Assembly: GCA_048158365.1 (NCBI GenBank)
Contig: JBLLNL010000005.1
From: Azoarcus_F sp048158365
Lineage (GTDB): Bacteria; Pseudomonadota; Gammaproteobacteria; Burkholderiales; Rhodocyclaceae
Direction: 5' to 3' (one strand)
Length of the DNA stretch: 64,000 nucleotides
Shown: positions 18,352-25,747 of the stretch, one piece after another
Layout of the letters: each line of letters starts with the position of its first letter
Numbering within the stretch: the first letter of the stretch is position 1
Position numbers and translations under genes: made by a program
Notes under the pieces: model-generated
Seen by the model: only the letters and a program-made list of their open reading frames with translations
Database searches by the model: none
Told to the model about the DNA's origin: nothing

Positions 18352-20010
18352 ATGGATCAGCGCCGCATCATTCTTTTTCTGATTTTCTCCTTCGCCCTCG
18401 TGATGTTGTGGGATGCCTGGCTCAAGGATCAGCGTCCTGCAGCTACACCGACACCCGTGGTGGCGAGCGATACCCCTGGCGCTGTCAGCCTTCCGACCCC
18501 GAGTGCCGGACTGGCCGCCGATTCGGCGGCCGGGGTTCCGGGGGTGGGGATGTCCGAGGTCACGGCAGCGGAAAGAGCCGTGGTCAGGACCGACATGTTC
18601 GATGTGGAGATCTCGTCGATTGGCGGCGAAATCGTCAAGCTCGAACTCACGCAGCACCGTGACAGCGAGGACCGTTCTCGCGGCTTCCGGCTGTTCGACG
18701 ACGGCTTGCGGCACGTCTATTCGGCGCAGTCCGGGTTGATCGGCGAGGGATTGCCCAACCACCGTACTCCCTACACTCTGCAGGCGGGTGAACATGTGTT
18801 GCAGGACGGGCAGGACAGCCTCACGCTGCGTCTGGAGGCGCCCGAGCAGGATGGCGTGCGGGTCACCAAGCTGCTGACCTTCAACCGCGGCACTTATGTC
18901 ATCGACGTCGATTTCGAGATCGAGAACAGGAGTGATGTCAGCCTGTCGCCGCATGCCTATTTCCAGTTCGCACGCGATAGCAAGCCAGCCGAAGCGGTCG
19001 AGGTTTTCGGGGTGCGGACCTTCACGGGTCCGGCTTTCTATACCGATGCCGACAAGTTTCAGAAGGTCGATTTCGACGACATCGAGCGGGGTCGGGCAAA
19101 AATCTCCGGCCCTTCGAGCGACGGCTGGGCTGCGATGGTGCAGCATTACTTCGTCGGTGCGTGGCTCCCGCAGGGTGACGTGCAGCGCGAATTCTTTGCG
19201 CGCAAGGTCGCCGGGGACCTCTACACCGCGGGGCTGATTCTGCCGGTCAGCACGATCGGTCCGGAGCAAAGTGGTCGGGTGGGTTCGCGGCTCTATGCAG
19301 GGCCGCAGGAGCAGGACCACCTTTCCGAGATCGCGGACGGGCTCGATCTGGTCGTCGACTACGGCTGGCTGACCGTGATCGCCGCGCCTCTGTTCTGGGT
19401 GCTGTCCTGGCTGTACGGCCTGACCGGCAACTGGGGCTGGGCGATCATCCTGGTGACGGTGCTGATCAAACTGGCGTTCTTCCCGCTTTCGGCCGCAAGC
19501 TACAAGTCGATGGCGAAGATGCGCGTGCTCGGCCCTCGGATGCAGCGCCTGAAGGAGCTGTACGGACATGACAAGCAGAAGATGCAGCAGGAAGTCATGG
19601 AGATGTACCGCAAGGAGAAGATCAATCCGCTGGGCGGCTGCCTGCCGATCCTGGTGCAGATTCCGGTCTTCATCGCGCTGTACTGGGTGTTGCTCGGTAG
19701 CGTCGAGATGCGTCATGCGCCATGGTTGGGCTGGATTCAGGATCTGTCGGCCAAGGATCCGTACTTCATTCTCCCGGTCATCATGGGCGCATCGATGCTG
19801 ATCCAGATGAAGCTCAACCCGGCGCCGCCGGATCCGCTTCAGGCCAAGATCATGATGGCGCTGCCGATCGTGTTCACTTTCATGTTCATGTGGTTCCCCT
19901 CCGGCCTGGTGTTGTACTGGGTCGTGAACAACATCCTGTCGATTGCACAGCAGTGGCAGATCACGCGGATGATCGAGCGTGGAAAGAAGCCAGGCGCCAA
20001 GCCCGCGTGA
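18352..20010 (+). CDS. yidC: Membrane protein insertase YidC
   Basis: A 552-residue insertase. The N-terminal transmembrane segment (IILFLIFSFALVMLWDAWL) is followed by a low-complexity linker, a large periplasmic beta-supersandwich domain, and the conserved five-helix C-terminal core: GWAIILVTVLIKLAFFPLS, then PLGGCLPILVQIPVFIALYW and LYWVVNNILSIAQQW. It works with Sec or alone. The end overlaps the proposed mnmE start by 32 nt. Confidence 0.97.
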   Translation: MDQRRIILFLIFSFALVMLWDAWLKDQRPAATPTPVVASDTPGAVSLPTPSAGLAADSAAGVPGVGMSEVTAAERAVVRTDMFDVEISSIGGEIVKLELTQHRDSEDRSRGFRLFDDGLRHVYSAQSGLIGEGLPNHRTPYTLQAGEHVLQDGQDSLTLRLEAPEQDGVRVTKLLTFNRGTYVIDVDFEIENRSDVSLSPHAYFQFARDSKPAEAVEVFGVRTFTGPAFYTDADKFQKVDFDDIERGRAKISGPSSDGWAAMVQHYFVGAWLPQGDVQREFFARKVAGDLYTAGLILPVSTIGPEQSGRVGSRLYAGPQEQDHLSEIADGLDLVVDYGWLTVIAAPLFWVLSWLYGLTGNWGWAIILVTVLIKLAFFPLSAASYKSMAKMRVLGPRMQRLKELYGHDKQKMQQEVMEMYRKEKINPLGGCLPILVQIPVFIALYWVLLGSVEMRHAPWLGWIQDLSAKDPYFILPVIMGASMLIQMKLNPAPPDPLQAKIMMALPIVFTFMFMWFPSGLVLYWVVNNILSIAQQWQITRMIERGKKPGAKPA

Positions 20011-21340
20011 CACGATAGCCGCGATTGCAACGGCACCCGGGCGCGGTGGCATCGGCGTCATCAGGGTGTCGGGGCAGTCGTTGAGCGCGTTCGCGATCGA
20101 CCTCTGTGGTCGAGAACCCAAACCCCGCCATGCGGGGTTTGTTCGTTTTCTGGGCCCGGATACACAGACCATCGACGAGGGCTTGCTGCTTTACTTCCCC
20201 GCCCCCGCGTCATTCACGGGGGAGGACGTGCTGGAGCTGCAGGGACATGGTGGACCGGTCGTGATGCAGTTGCTGCTTCAACGGTGCGTCGAGCTGGGTG
20301 CGCGAATGGCCGAGCCCGGGGAGTTTTCGCGGCGCGCATTCCTGAACGGGCGGATGGATCTCGCGCAGGCCGAGGCGGTGTGCGATCTGATCGAGGCCTC
20401 GACAGCAGCGGCGGCACGGTCGGCGGTGCGATCGCTGTCGGGGATTTTTTCGGAGCGCGTTAATCGCCTTCGCGATGAATTGGTTGACCTTCGCATGCTG
20501 GTGGAGGCGACGCTGGACTTTCCGGAGGAGGAACTGGATTTTCTGGAGAAGGCGCGGGCCTTCGAGCGCCTGGCGGCGGTACGCGCTCGGCTTGCGGAGT
20601 TGCTGGATCGCGCCTCGCAAGGCGCGTTGTTGCGGGAAGGGATGCGGGTCGTGCTGGTGGGGCGGCCGAACGTCGGCAAGTCGAGCCTGTTGAATGCACT
20701 TGCGGGGGATGATCTGGCGATCGTGACCGATGTTGCCGGCACGACGCGCGATGCGGTCCGCGAGACGATTCAGGTGAAGGGTATCCCGCTGCACATCATC
20801 GATACCGCGGGATTGCACGCATCGGACGATGTGGTCGAGCGCATCGGTATGGAGCGTACCTGGAGTGAGATCGCCAAGGCCGACCTGATTCTCAGATTGC
20901 TGGAGGAGCGTGAGACGGATACGTTGGGTGACGCCGAGATCGATGCGCGCTTGCCAAGCGGTGTTCCGCGGATCATGTTGTTCAACAAGATCGACCTGAT
21001 CGGAACCGAAGCCTGTCGATCGCTCGCAGCGGACGGGTGCGTGATCATCCATCTGTCCGCCAAGACCGGTGAAGGCGTCGGGTTGTTGCGCGATGAGATT
21101 GCCAGCGTGGCCGGTTGGCATTCGGACGGCGAGGATGTGGTACTTGCGCGCGAGCGGCATCTGGCGGCACTCAGGCTTGCGCAAGGGCATCTCGGCGAGG
21201 CGGTGGGGTTGGTTGCATCGCTGGAGCTGTTTGCGGAAGAACTCAGGCTTGCCCAGGAGGCTTTGGGCGAGATTACAGGCGAGTTCAGTTCGGATGACCT
21301 TCTGGGCGTGATCTTTTCCAGGTTCTGTATCGGCAAGTAG
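19979..21340 (+). CDS. mnmE: tRNA-5-carboxymethylaminomethyluridine synthesis GTPase MnmE
   Basis: A 453-residue protein. The N-terminal tetrahydrofolate-binding domain begins DTIAAIATAPGRGGIGVIRV. The G domain has GRPNVGKSSLLNAL, DVAGTTRD, DTAGLH and NKID. The C terminus ends in CIGK, the catalytic Cys motif. With MnmG it modifies wobble uridine 34 of several tRNAs. The GTG at 19979 lies inside yidC and gives a normal N terminus. Unusually for the neighbourhood, mnmG, rsmG and parAB do not follow. A terminator-like hairpin lies near codons 47-55. Confidence 0.96.
   Translation: MERSQAPSPRDTIAAIATAPGRGGIGVIRVSGQSLSAFAIDLCGREPKPRHAGFVRFLGPDTQTIDEGLLLYFPAPASFTGEDVLELQGHGGPVVMQLLLQRCVELGARMAEPGEFSRRAFLNGRMDLAQAEAVCDLIEASTAAAARSAVRSLSGIFSERVNRLRDELVDLRMLVEATLDFPEEELDFLEKARAFERLAAVRARLAELLDRASQGALLREGMRVVLVGRPNVGKSSLLNALAGDDLAIVTDVAGTTRDAVRETIQVKGIPLHIIDTAGLHASDDVVERIGMERTWSEIAKADLILRLLEERETDTLGDAEIDARLPSGVPRIMLFNKIDLIGTEACRSLAADGCVIIHLSAKTGEGVGLLRDEIASVAGWHSDGEDVVLARERHLAALRLAQGHLGEAVGLVASLELFAEELRLAQEALGEITGEFSSDDLLGVIFSRFCIGK
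20119..20150 (+). terminator. Terminator-like hairpin inside the mnmE coding sequence
   Basis: Arms CAAACCCCGC (20119-20128) and GCGGGGTTTG (20132-20141) form a perfect 10-bp stem with the 3-nt loop CAT, followed by TTCGTTTTC. It lies 109 bp downstream of the yidC stop but inside the mnmE frame, in the codons for PKPRHAGFVRF. It looks like the end of the rpmH-yidC transcript placed within the next gene; this is inference from shape. Confidence 0.6.
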
Positions 21341-21376
21341 CACGACTTTTCCAGAAGGCTTCAGGCGGTAGTGCAT

Positions 21377-21392
21377 TGTTTCACGTGAAACG
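21377..21392. promoter_or_regulatory. parS centromere site 1
   Basis: TGTTTCACGTGAAACG matches the palindromic bacterial parS consensus TGTTTCACGTGAAACA at 15 of 16 positions. ParB binds such sites to load on DNA and drive origin segregation and SMC loading. It lies 36 bp after mnmE, in a 234-bp gap that otherwise shows nothing. Confidence 0.9.
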
Positions 21393-21574
21393 CTGCGCGA
21401 CGTGCGGACATCGTGCGCCTCGCTCGACGTGCATTTGGCGACGGTTCCGTGTGACGCAAGATCCGCTACGCCGACGTGAGCGGTCATCTGAGATGCGCCG
21501 CATTCCCGCGTTCCGTCGTCAGCGCGGCGGCATGCTTCAACGCCACATGTCACGAGTCTGTGACCCGAACGAGA

Positions 21575-22348
21575 ATGAGTGAATTGGACGCGCTGTTTCT
21601 GATGCTGGGTATCGCAGCCTTCTTCGCGGGATTCGTCGACGCCGTGGTGGGGGGCGGTGGACTGGTGCAGATACCCGCGTTGTTTGCAGTGTACCCGGGC
21701 GGACAGGTTGCGACGCTGCTTGCGACGAACAAGGTGGCGAGCATCGTCGGCACGAGTAGTGCAGCCGTTCAGTATGCGCTTCGAGTTCGCATTCCATGGG
21801 GAATAGCCCTGCCCGGCGCGATCGCCGCTCTGGTGGGTGCGTGGTTTGGAGCGCGGGCGGTGGCGTATCTGCCGGGCGAGTTTCTGCGACCGTTGGTGCT
21901 GGTGCTCCTGGTCGTCGTAGCCGTCTACACCTTCGCGAAGAAGGACTTTGGACAAACGTCGACTGCGCGACGGCGCAGGTCGGTGGAGATGCCGATTGCG
22001 CTCGCGATCGGGGGCGTGATTGGCTTCTACGATGGATTCTTCGGACCTGGCACCGGAAGCTTTCTGATCTTCCTGTTCGTGAGGGGGTTGGGGCTGGATT
22101 TTCTTCGCGCGTCGGTGACGGCCAAGATCGTCAATGTGGCAACCAACTTCTCGGCCTTGAGCTTCTTCGTGCTGAACGTGGAGGTACTGTGGAAAGTGGG
22201 TCTCCTGATGGCCTGTTGTAATCTTCTGGGTGCGCTGACCGGTTCGCGAATGGCGCTCACACATGGTGCGGCCTTCGTACGCAGGATGTTCCTTGGCGTG
22301 GTGGCTGTCCTGATTGCGAAGCTCGCCTTTGATCTCCTCCGTGCCTGA
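21575..22348 (+). CDS. TSUP family (TauE/SafE) permease
   Basis: A 257-residue multi-pass membrane protein with the two-repeat TSUP pattern: FFAGFVDAVVGGGGLVQIPAL in the first half (Gly-rich, then ATNKVASIVGTSSA) and IGFYDGFFGPGTGSFLIF in the second. Members move sulfite, sulfonates or related organic anions; the substrate cannot be read from sequence. The ATG at 21575 is preferred to the longer open frame, whose extra residues are not membrane-like. The gene is enclosed by two parS sites, in the place where mnmG/parAB often lie in related genomes. Confidence 0.85.
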   Translation: MSELDALFLMLGIAAFFAGFVDAVVGGGGLVQIPALFAVYPGGQVATLLATNKVASIVGTSSAAVQYALRVRIPWGIALPGAIAALVGAWFGARAVAYLPGEFLRPLVLVLLVVVAVYTFAKKDFGQTSTARRRRSVEMPIALAIGGVIGFYDGFFGPGTGSFLIFLFVRGLGLDFLRASVTAKIVNVATNFSALSFFVLNVEVLWKVGLLMACCNLLGALTGSRMALTHGAAFVRRMFLGVVAVLIAKLAFDLLRA

Positions 22349-22373
22349 ATGTTTCTCTACCACGACTGCACAC

Positions 22374-22389
22374 GGTTTCACGTGAAACA
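22374..22389. promoter_or_regulatory. parS centromere site 2
   Basis: GGTTTCACGTGAAACA matches the parS consensus at 15 of 16 positions; the only mismatch is the first base. It lies 26 bp after the TSUP gene and about 1 kb from the first site. Paired parS sites near the replication origin are typical of ParABS systems. The parA and parB genes are not in this window. Confidence 0.9.
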
Positions 22390-22507
22390 TCGTGGATCGC
22401 CCAAACCGCCGGCATTCGCAACGCCAGAATCCGATCCCGTTTCTGTCATGGCTGCACATCCACTTTGCCCAAATGTTGCAGCGTGCCGTGTGCATGCATC
22501 GCCATGT

Positions 22508-22513
22508 TAGAAT
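22508..22513 (+). promoter_or_regulatory. Possible -10 element of speD
   Basis: TAGAAT is a 5/6 match to the -10 consensus, 37 bp before the speD ATG. No good -35 hexamer lies at the right distance, so an activator or a weak promoter would have to be assumed. Confidence 0.3.
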
Positions 22514-22549
22514 CGAGCGCTTTAGCTGTGGTTGGATCGAAGGAGAGAA

Positions 22550-22936
22550 ATGAACGGACTTCATCTGATTGCGGATCTCTACCGCTGCCAATGTCCCCCG
22601 AAGGTGATGCTCGACCGGGCGGTGCTGGAGGACATCTGCGTCACCGAATGTCGCGACGCCGGCCTTACGCCACTGGGGGCCTATTTCTACCAATTTACCC
22701 ATGACGACGGCCAAGCGGCCGGTGTGACCGGTACAGTGGTCCTGGCTGAATCGCATCTCGCGATTCATACGTGGCCCGAAACCGGTGATGTCACCCTCGA
22801 CGTCTACGTCTGCAACTTTTCACGCGACAACAGCGACCGTGCGAGACTGATCTTCACGCGGCTGATCGATCTGTTCAACCCGGAAGAGTCCGCCTGCCAC
22901 GATGTGCTGCGCGGCCATCTTCCGGCTGCCGTCTGA
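22550..22936 (+). CDS. speD: S-adenosylmethionine decarboxylase proenzyme
   Basis: A 128-residue prokaryotic class enzyme that supplies decarboxylated SAM for spermidine synthesis. The self-cleavage site is in LAESHLAIHTWPE, with Glu67-Ser68; Ser68 becomes the pyruvoyl cofactor. The ATG at 22550 follows AGGAGAG. It overlaps speE (TGATG), so both are made from one message. Confidence 0.96.
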   Translation: MNGLHLIADLYRCQCPPKVMLDRAVLEDICVTECRDAGLTPLGAYFYQFTHDDGQAAGVTGTVVLAESHLAIHTWPETGDVTLDVYVCNFSRDNSDRARLIFTRLIDLFNPEESACHDVLRGHLPAAV

Positions 22937-23823
22937 TGCCGATGACCGAACACGACCCGATCCGGCCCGAACCTTTGGCCGAGGATCTCAACGAGCATGC
23001 CGGTTTCTTCATCAGAGGGGGGCGCCTGCTCGAGTCGGGCCACTCGGCCTACCAGCACTACGAGGTCTGGGACACCCCGCAGTTCGGACGCCTGTTCAGG
23101 CTCGACGGCTATTTCATGACCTCCGAGCGGGATGAGTTCTTCTATCACGAGAATCTGATCCACGTACCGGCCATCGCGCATCCGTCTCCGTCGACCGCGC
23201 TGATCATTGGGGGCGGAGATGGCGGGTCGGCGGAGGAACTGCTGAAGTATCCGAGCATGAACCATGTGGTGCTCGTGGAACTCGACGCGAAGGTCGTCGA
23301 GATCGCGCGCGCTCATCTCCAGTCGGTGCATCGCGGCGCACTCGACGATGCCCGACTTGAACTGCGCATAGAGGATGGTCTGAGCTATGTTCGCGAGATC
23401 GCCCCGAATGCCGACCGACGGTTCGATCTGATCGTGCTGGATCTGACGGACCCGATCGGGCCGGCCGAAGCCCTGTACACCGAAGCCTTCTTTCGCGACT
23501 GCAAGGCACTGCTGGGCGACAGGGGTGCGATCACGCTTCATATCGGTGCCCCGATCTTCCAGCCAGACCGACTGTTGCGACTGATCAAGAATCTGCGCGC
23601 GGTATTCAATGGAGTCTTTCCGTACTTCATGTACATCCCGCTTTATGGCAGCCAGTGGGGCATGGCGGTCGCGTCCGATACGCTCGATCCGACCGCATTA
23701 TCCGAGGCGCAGGTGGACGAACGGCTCACCGGTCGCAGCATTGACGCGCTGCAGTATTACAATGGTGCCATGCATGTCGCGCAGTTCGCGTTGCCGAACT
23801 ACCTGCGCAAGCTTCTGGCCTGA
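22936..23823 (+). CDS. speE: Polyamine aminopropyltransferase (spermidine synthase)
   Basis: A 295-residue Rossmann-fold enzyme that transfers the aminopropyl group from decarboxylated SAM to putrescine. It has YFMTSERDEFFYHENL, the cofactor motif IIGGGDGGSAEELLKY, and the active-site stretch IVLDLTDPIGP. The ATG overlaps the speD stop; an ATG 6 nt later is also possible. With speD it forms the standard spermidine unit. GABA-yielding arginine catabolism at the left of the window competes for the same precursor pool (inference). Confidence 0.95.
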   Translation: MPMTEHDPIRPEPLAEDLNEHAGFFIRGGRLLESGHSAYQHYEVWDTPQFGRLFRLDGYFMTSERDEFFYHENLIHVPAIAHPSPSTALIIGGGDGGSAEELLKYPSMNHVVLVELDAKVVEIARAHLQSVHRGALDDARLELRIEDGLSYVREIAPNADRRFDLIVLDLTDPIGPAEALYTEAFFRDCKALLGDRGAITLHIGAPIFQPDRLLRLIKNLRAVFNGVFPYFMYIPLYGSQWGMAVASDTLDPTALSEAQVDERLTGRSIDALQYYNGAMHVAQFALPNYLRKLLA

Positions 23824-23865
23824 GTCCCGGTTGCGGCTTGCGCGACGCCACCGGAATATCGATTC

Positions 23866-25179
23866 GTGAAGCAGACCCACAGCAGACCCACTCCTGTTTC
23901 AATTGCGCAGGACAGTCTCGCGTATTCCATCCGTCAGGCCGCGCAGCTGGTCGGGGCGGTGCTCGGCGGACGCAATCTTACCGACGCTTTCGAGCATGCC
24001 CGGAGCCGCCACCCTGAATGGAGCGACGCGACCCGCGGTGCGATCCGGGATCTGGCCTGGGGCTGCCTGCGCGACTATGGCCGCGGAGACCTGGTGCTGT
24101 CACACCTTCTCGCCAAGCCGCTTCCGATCGAAGTCAAGGCCGTACTGCTGGTTTCATTGCACCGTCTCGAGGTGCGTCCGACGCAGTCCCACATGATCGT
24201 CGATCAGGCGGTCGATGCAGTGGGCAGTTTCGCCCCGGGTCTAAAGGCCGTGGTCAATGGCGTGCTGCGCAACAGTGGCAGGCGCAGAGCCGAGTTCGAG
24301 GCCCTGCTGGATGCGACATCGGTGTGCCGGTTTCGCCATCCGGCGTGGTGGATACAACGGATCCACAAGGATCTGCCCGAGCACTGGGAGCAGTCACTGA
24401 TGGCCGCCAACCAGCGACCGCCGATGTGTCTGCGCGTGAATCGGCGTCGCGCGGACGTGGCGTCGGTACTGGATTCCCTCGATGCTGCGGGCCTCGCCGC
24501 ACGGCCCCTGACACAGAATGCGATCCTGGTCGACACCCCGGTTCCGGTGTCCCGTCTGCCCGGTTTCGCCGCTGGTGCGGTGTCGGTTCAGGATGCCGGT
24601 GCGCAATGGGCTGCGCCTTACCTCGATCTCGAAGCCGGGCAACGAGTGCTCGATGCTTGTGCCGCTCCCGGGGGGAAAACCGCGCACATGCTGGAATGCG
24701 CCGATGTGGACCTCCTGGCGCTCGAGATCGACGAACGGCGTGCCGAGCGCGTTCGAAGCAATCTGGACCGACTGGGTCTGCAGGCCCGCATTCAGGTCGC
24801 GGATGCGCGCCAGTCGTCGGTGTGGTGGGACGGGCACCCGTTCGATCGCATCCTCGCCGACGTCCCCTGCAGCGCGTCGGGGGTGACTCGACGCCATCCT
24901 GATATCAAATGGTTGCGACGCTCCGAAGACATCCGGCGCTTTGTGGTGCAGCAGCGTGAGATACTCGAGTCGCTTTGGCAAACGCTGGCCGCGGGTGGCA
25001 AAATGCTCTATGTGACCTGCTCGCTTTTTCGCGAGGAGAATCACGCTCAGATCGAGGCCTTCTGCGCCAGACATGCGGATGCACGAAGTCTGATGCTCGA
25101 CGGCCAACCGGATCGACAACTGTTGCCTGCGCCAGAACATGATGGCTTCTATTACGCATTGCTGGAAAAGCGTGGCTGA
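23866..25179 (+). CDS. rsmB: 16S rRNA (cytosine(967)-C5)-methyltransferase RsmB
   Basis: A 437-residue protein with an N-terminal NusB-like RNA-binding domain (RQAAQLVGAVLGG to VVNGVLRN) and a C-terminal SAM methyltransferase domain. The latter has VLDACAAPGGKTAHMLE and the two catalytic-cysteine motifs ILADVPCSASGVTRRHPD and MLYVTCSLFREEN. The start is GTG. It is the first gene of a closely packed run to ntrX. Confidence 0.95.
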   Translation: MKQTHSRPTPVSIAQDSLAYSIRQAAQLVGAVLGGRNLTDAFEHARSRHPEWSDATRGAIRDLAWGCLRDYGRGDLVLSHLLAKPLPIEVKAVLLVSLHRLEVRPTQSHMIVDQAVDAVGSFAPGLKAVVNGVLRNSGRRRAEFEALLDATSVCRFRHPAWWIQRIHKDLPEHWEQSLMAANQRPPMCLRVNRRRADVASVLDSLDAAGLAARPLTQNAILVDTPVPVSRLPGFAAGAVSVQDAGAQWAAPYLDLEAGQRVLDACAAPGGKTAHMLECADVDLLALEIDERRAERVRSNLDRLGLQARIQVADARQSSVWWDGHPFDRILADVPCSASGVTRRHPDIKWLRRSEDIRRFVVQQREILESLWQTLAAGGKMLYVTCSLFREENHAQIEAFCARHADARSLMLDGQPDRQLLPAPEHDGFYYALLEKRG

Positions 25180-25747
25180 CAGGCTCAGTTGGAGTGCGTC
25201 CGGGTGGCTCATGGTGTTGGCCCTGGCGATCGCACCATGGCTCCATGCGCTGGCCGATACGCGAGTGCGCTATGCAGAGATCTTGGCTGCCGAGGACGGC
25301 TATGTGGTCAATGCCGATATCGAGTTCGAGCTGAACGCGCGCCTGATCGATGCAATCTCGAAGGGGGTGTCCCTGCATTTCACCGCTGACCTCCAGATCG
25401 AGCGTGCGCGCTGGTACTGGTTCGACAGGATGGTCGTCGAACGCAGCCTGCACTATCGCTTGTCCTATCATGCGATCACCCGCACCTACCGACTGTCCAT
25501 AGGGAATCTCCACCGCAGTTTCGATACGCTCGATGCGGCTGTCCGGACGATGCAGAGGATACGGAACTGGCATATAGCCGATCGGGACGCCCTTGAATCC
25601 GGCATGTCATACAACGTCTCGCTGCGCATGCGTCACGACACCAGCATGCTGCCGCGGCCCTTCCAGGTCACTGCGCTCGGCAATCGTGACTGGAATCTTG
25701 CCACCGACTGGACTCGCTGGACCTTCCTGGCGGGGGCGGTGCGGTGA
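25172..25747 (+). CDS. DUF4390 domain protein
   Basis: About 191 residues with an N-terminal signal-like helix (GWLMVLALAIAPWLHALA), so probably secreted or periplasmic. It then has the DUF4390 pattern: EFELNARLIDAISKGVSLHF, a WYWFDR motif, and DTSMLPRPFQ near the end. The family normally sits between rsmB and ntrY in betaproteobacteria; its function is unknown. The GTG at 25172 overlaps the rsmB stop by 8 nt, and the stop overlaps the ntrY GTG, which implies coupled translation. Confidence 0.85.
   Translation: MADRLSWSASGWLMVLALAIAPWLHALADTRVRYAEILAAEDGYVVNADIEFELNARLIDAISKGVSLHFTADLQIERARWYWFDRMVVERSLHYRLSYHAITRTYRLSIGNLHRSFDTLDAAVRTMQRIRNWHIADRDALESGMSYNVSLRMRHDTSMLPRPFQVTALGNRDWNLATDWTRWTFLAGAVR

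Noticed and set aside
20210..22768. 852-codon open frame on the minus strand across mnmE, TSUP and speD
   Set aside because: It runs through three real genes and both parS sites and has a low-complexity, His/Gln/Arg-rich translation typical of a shadow frame.
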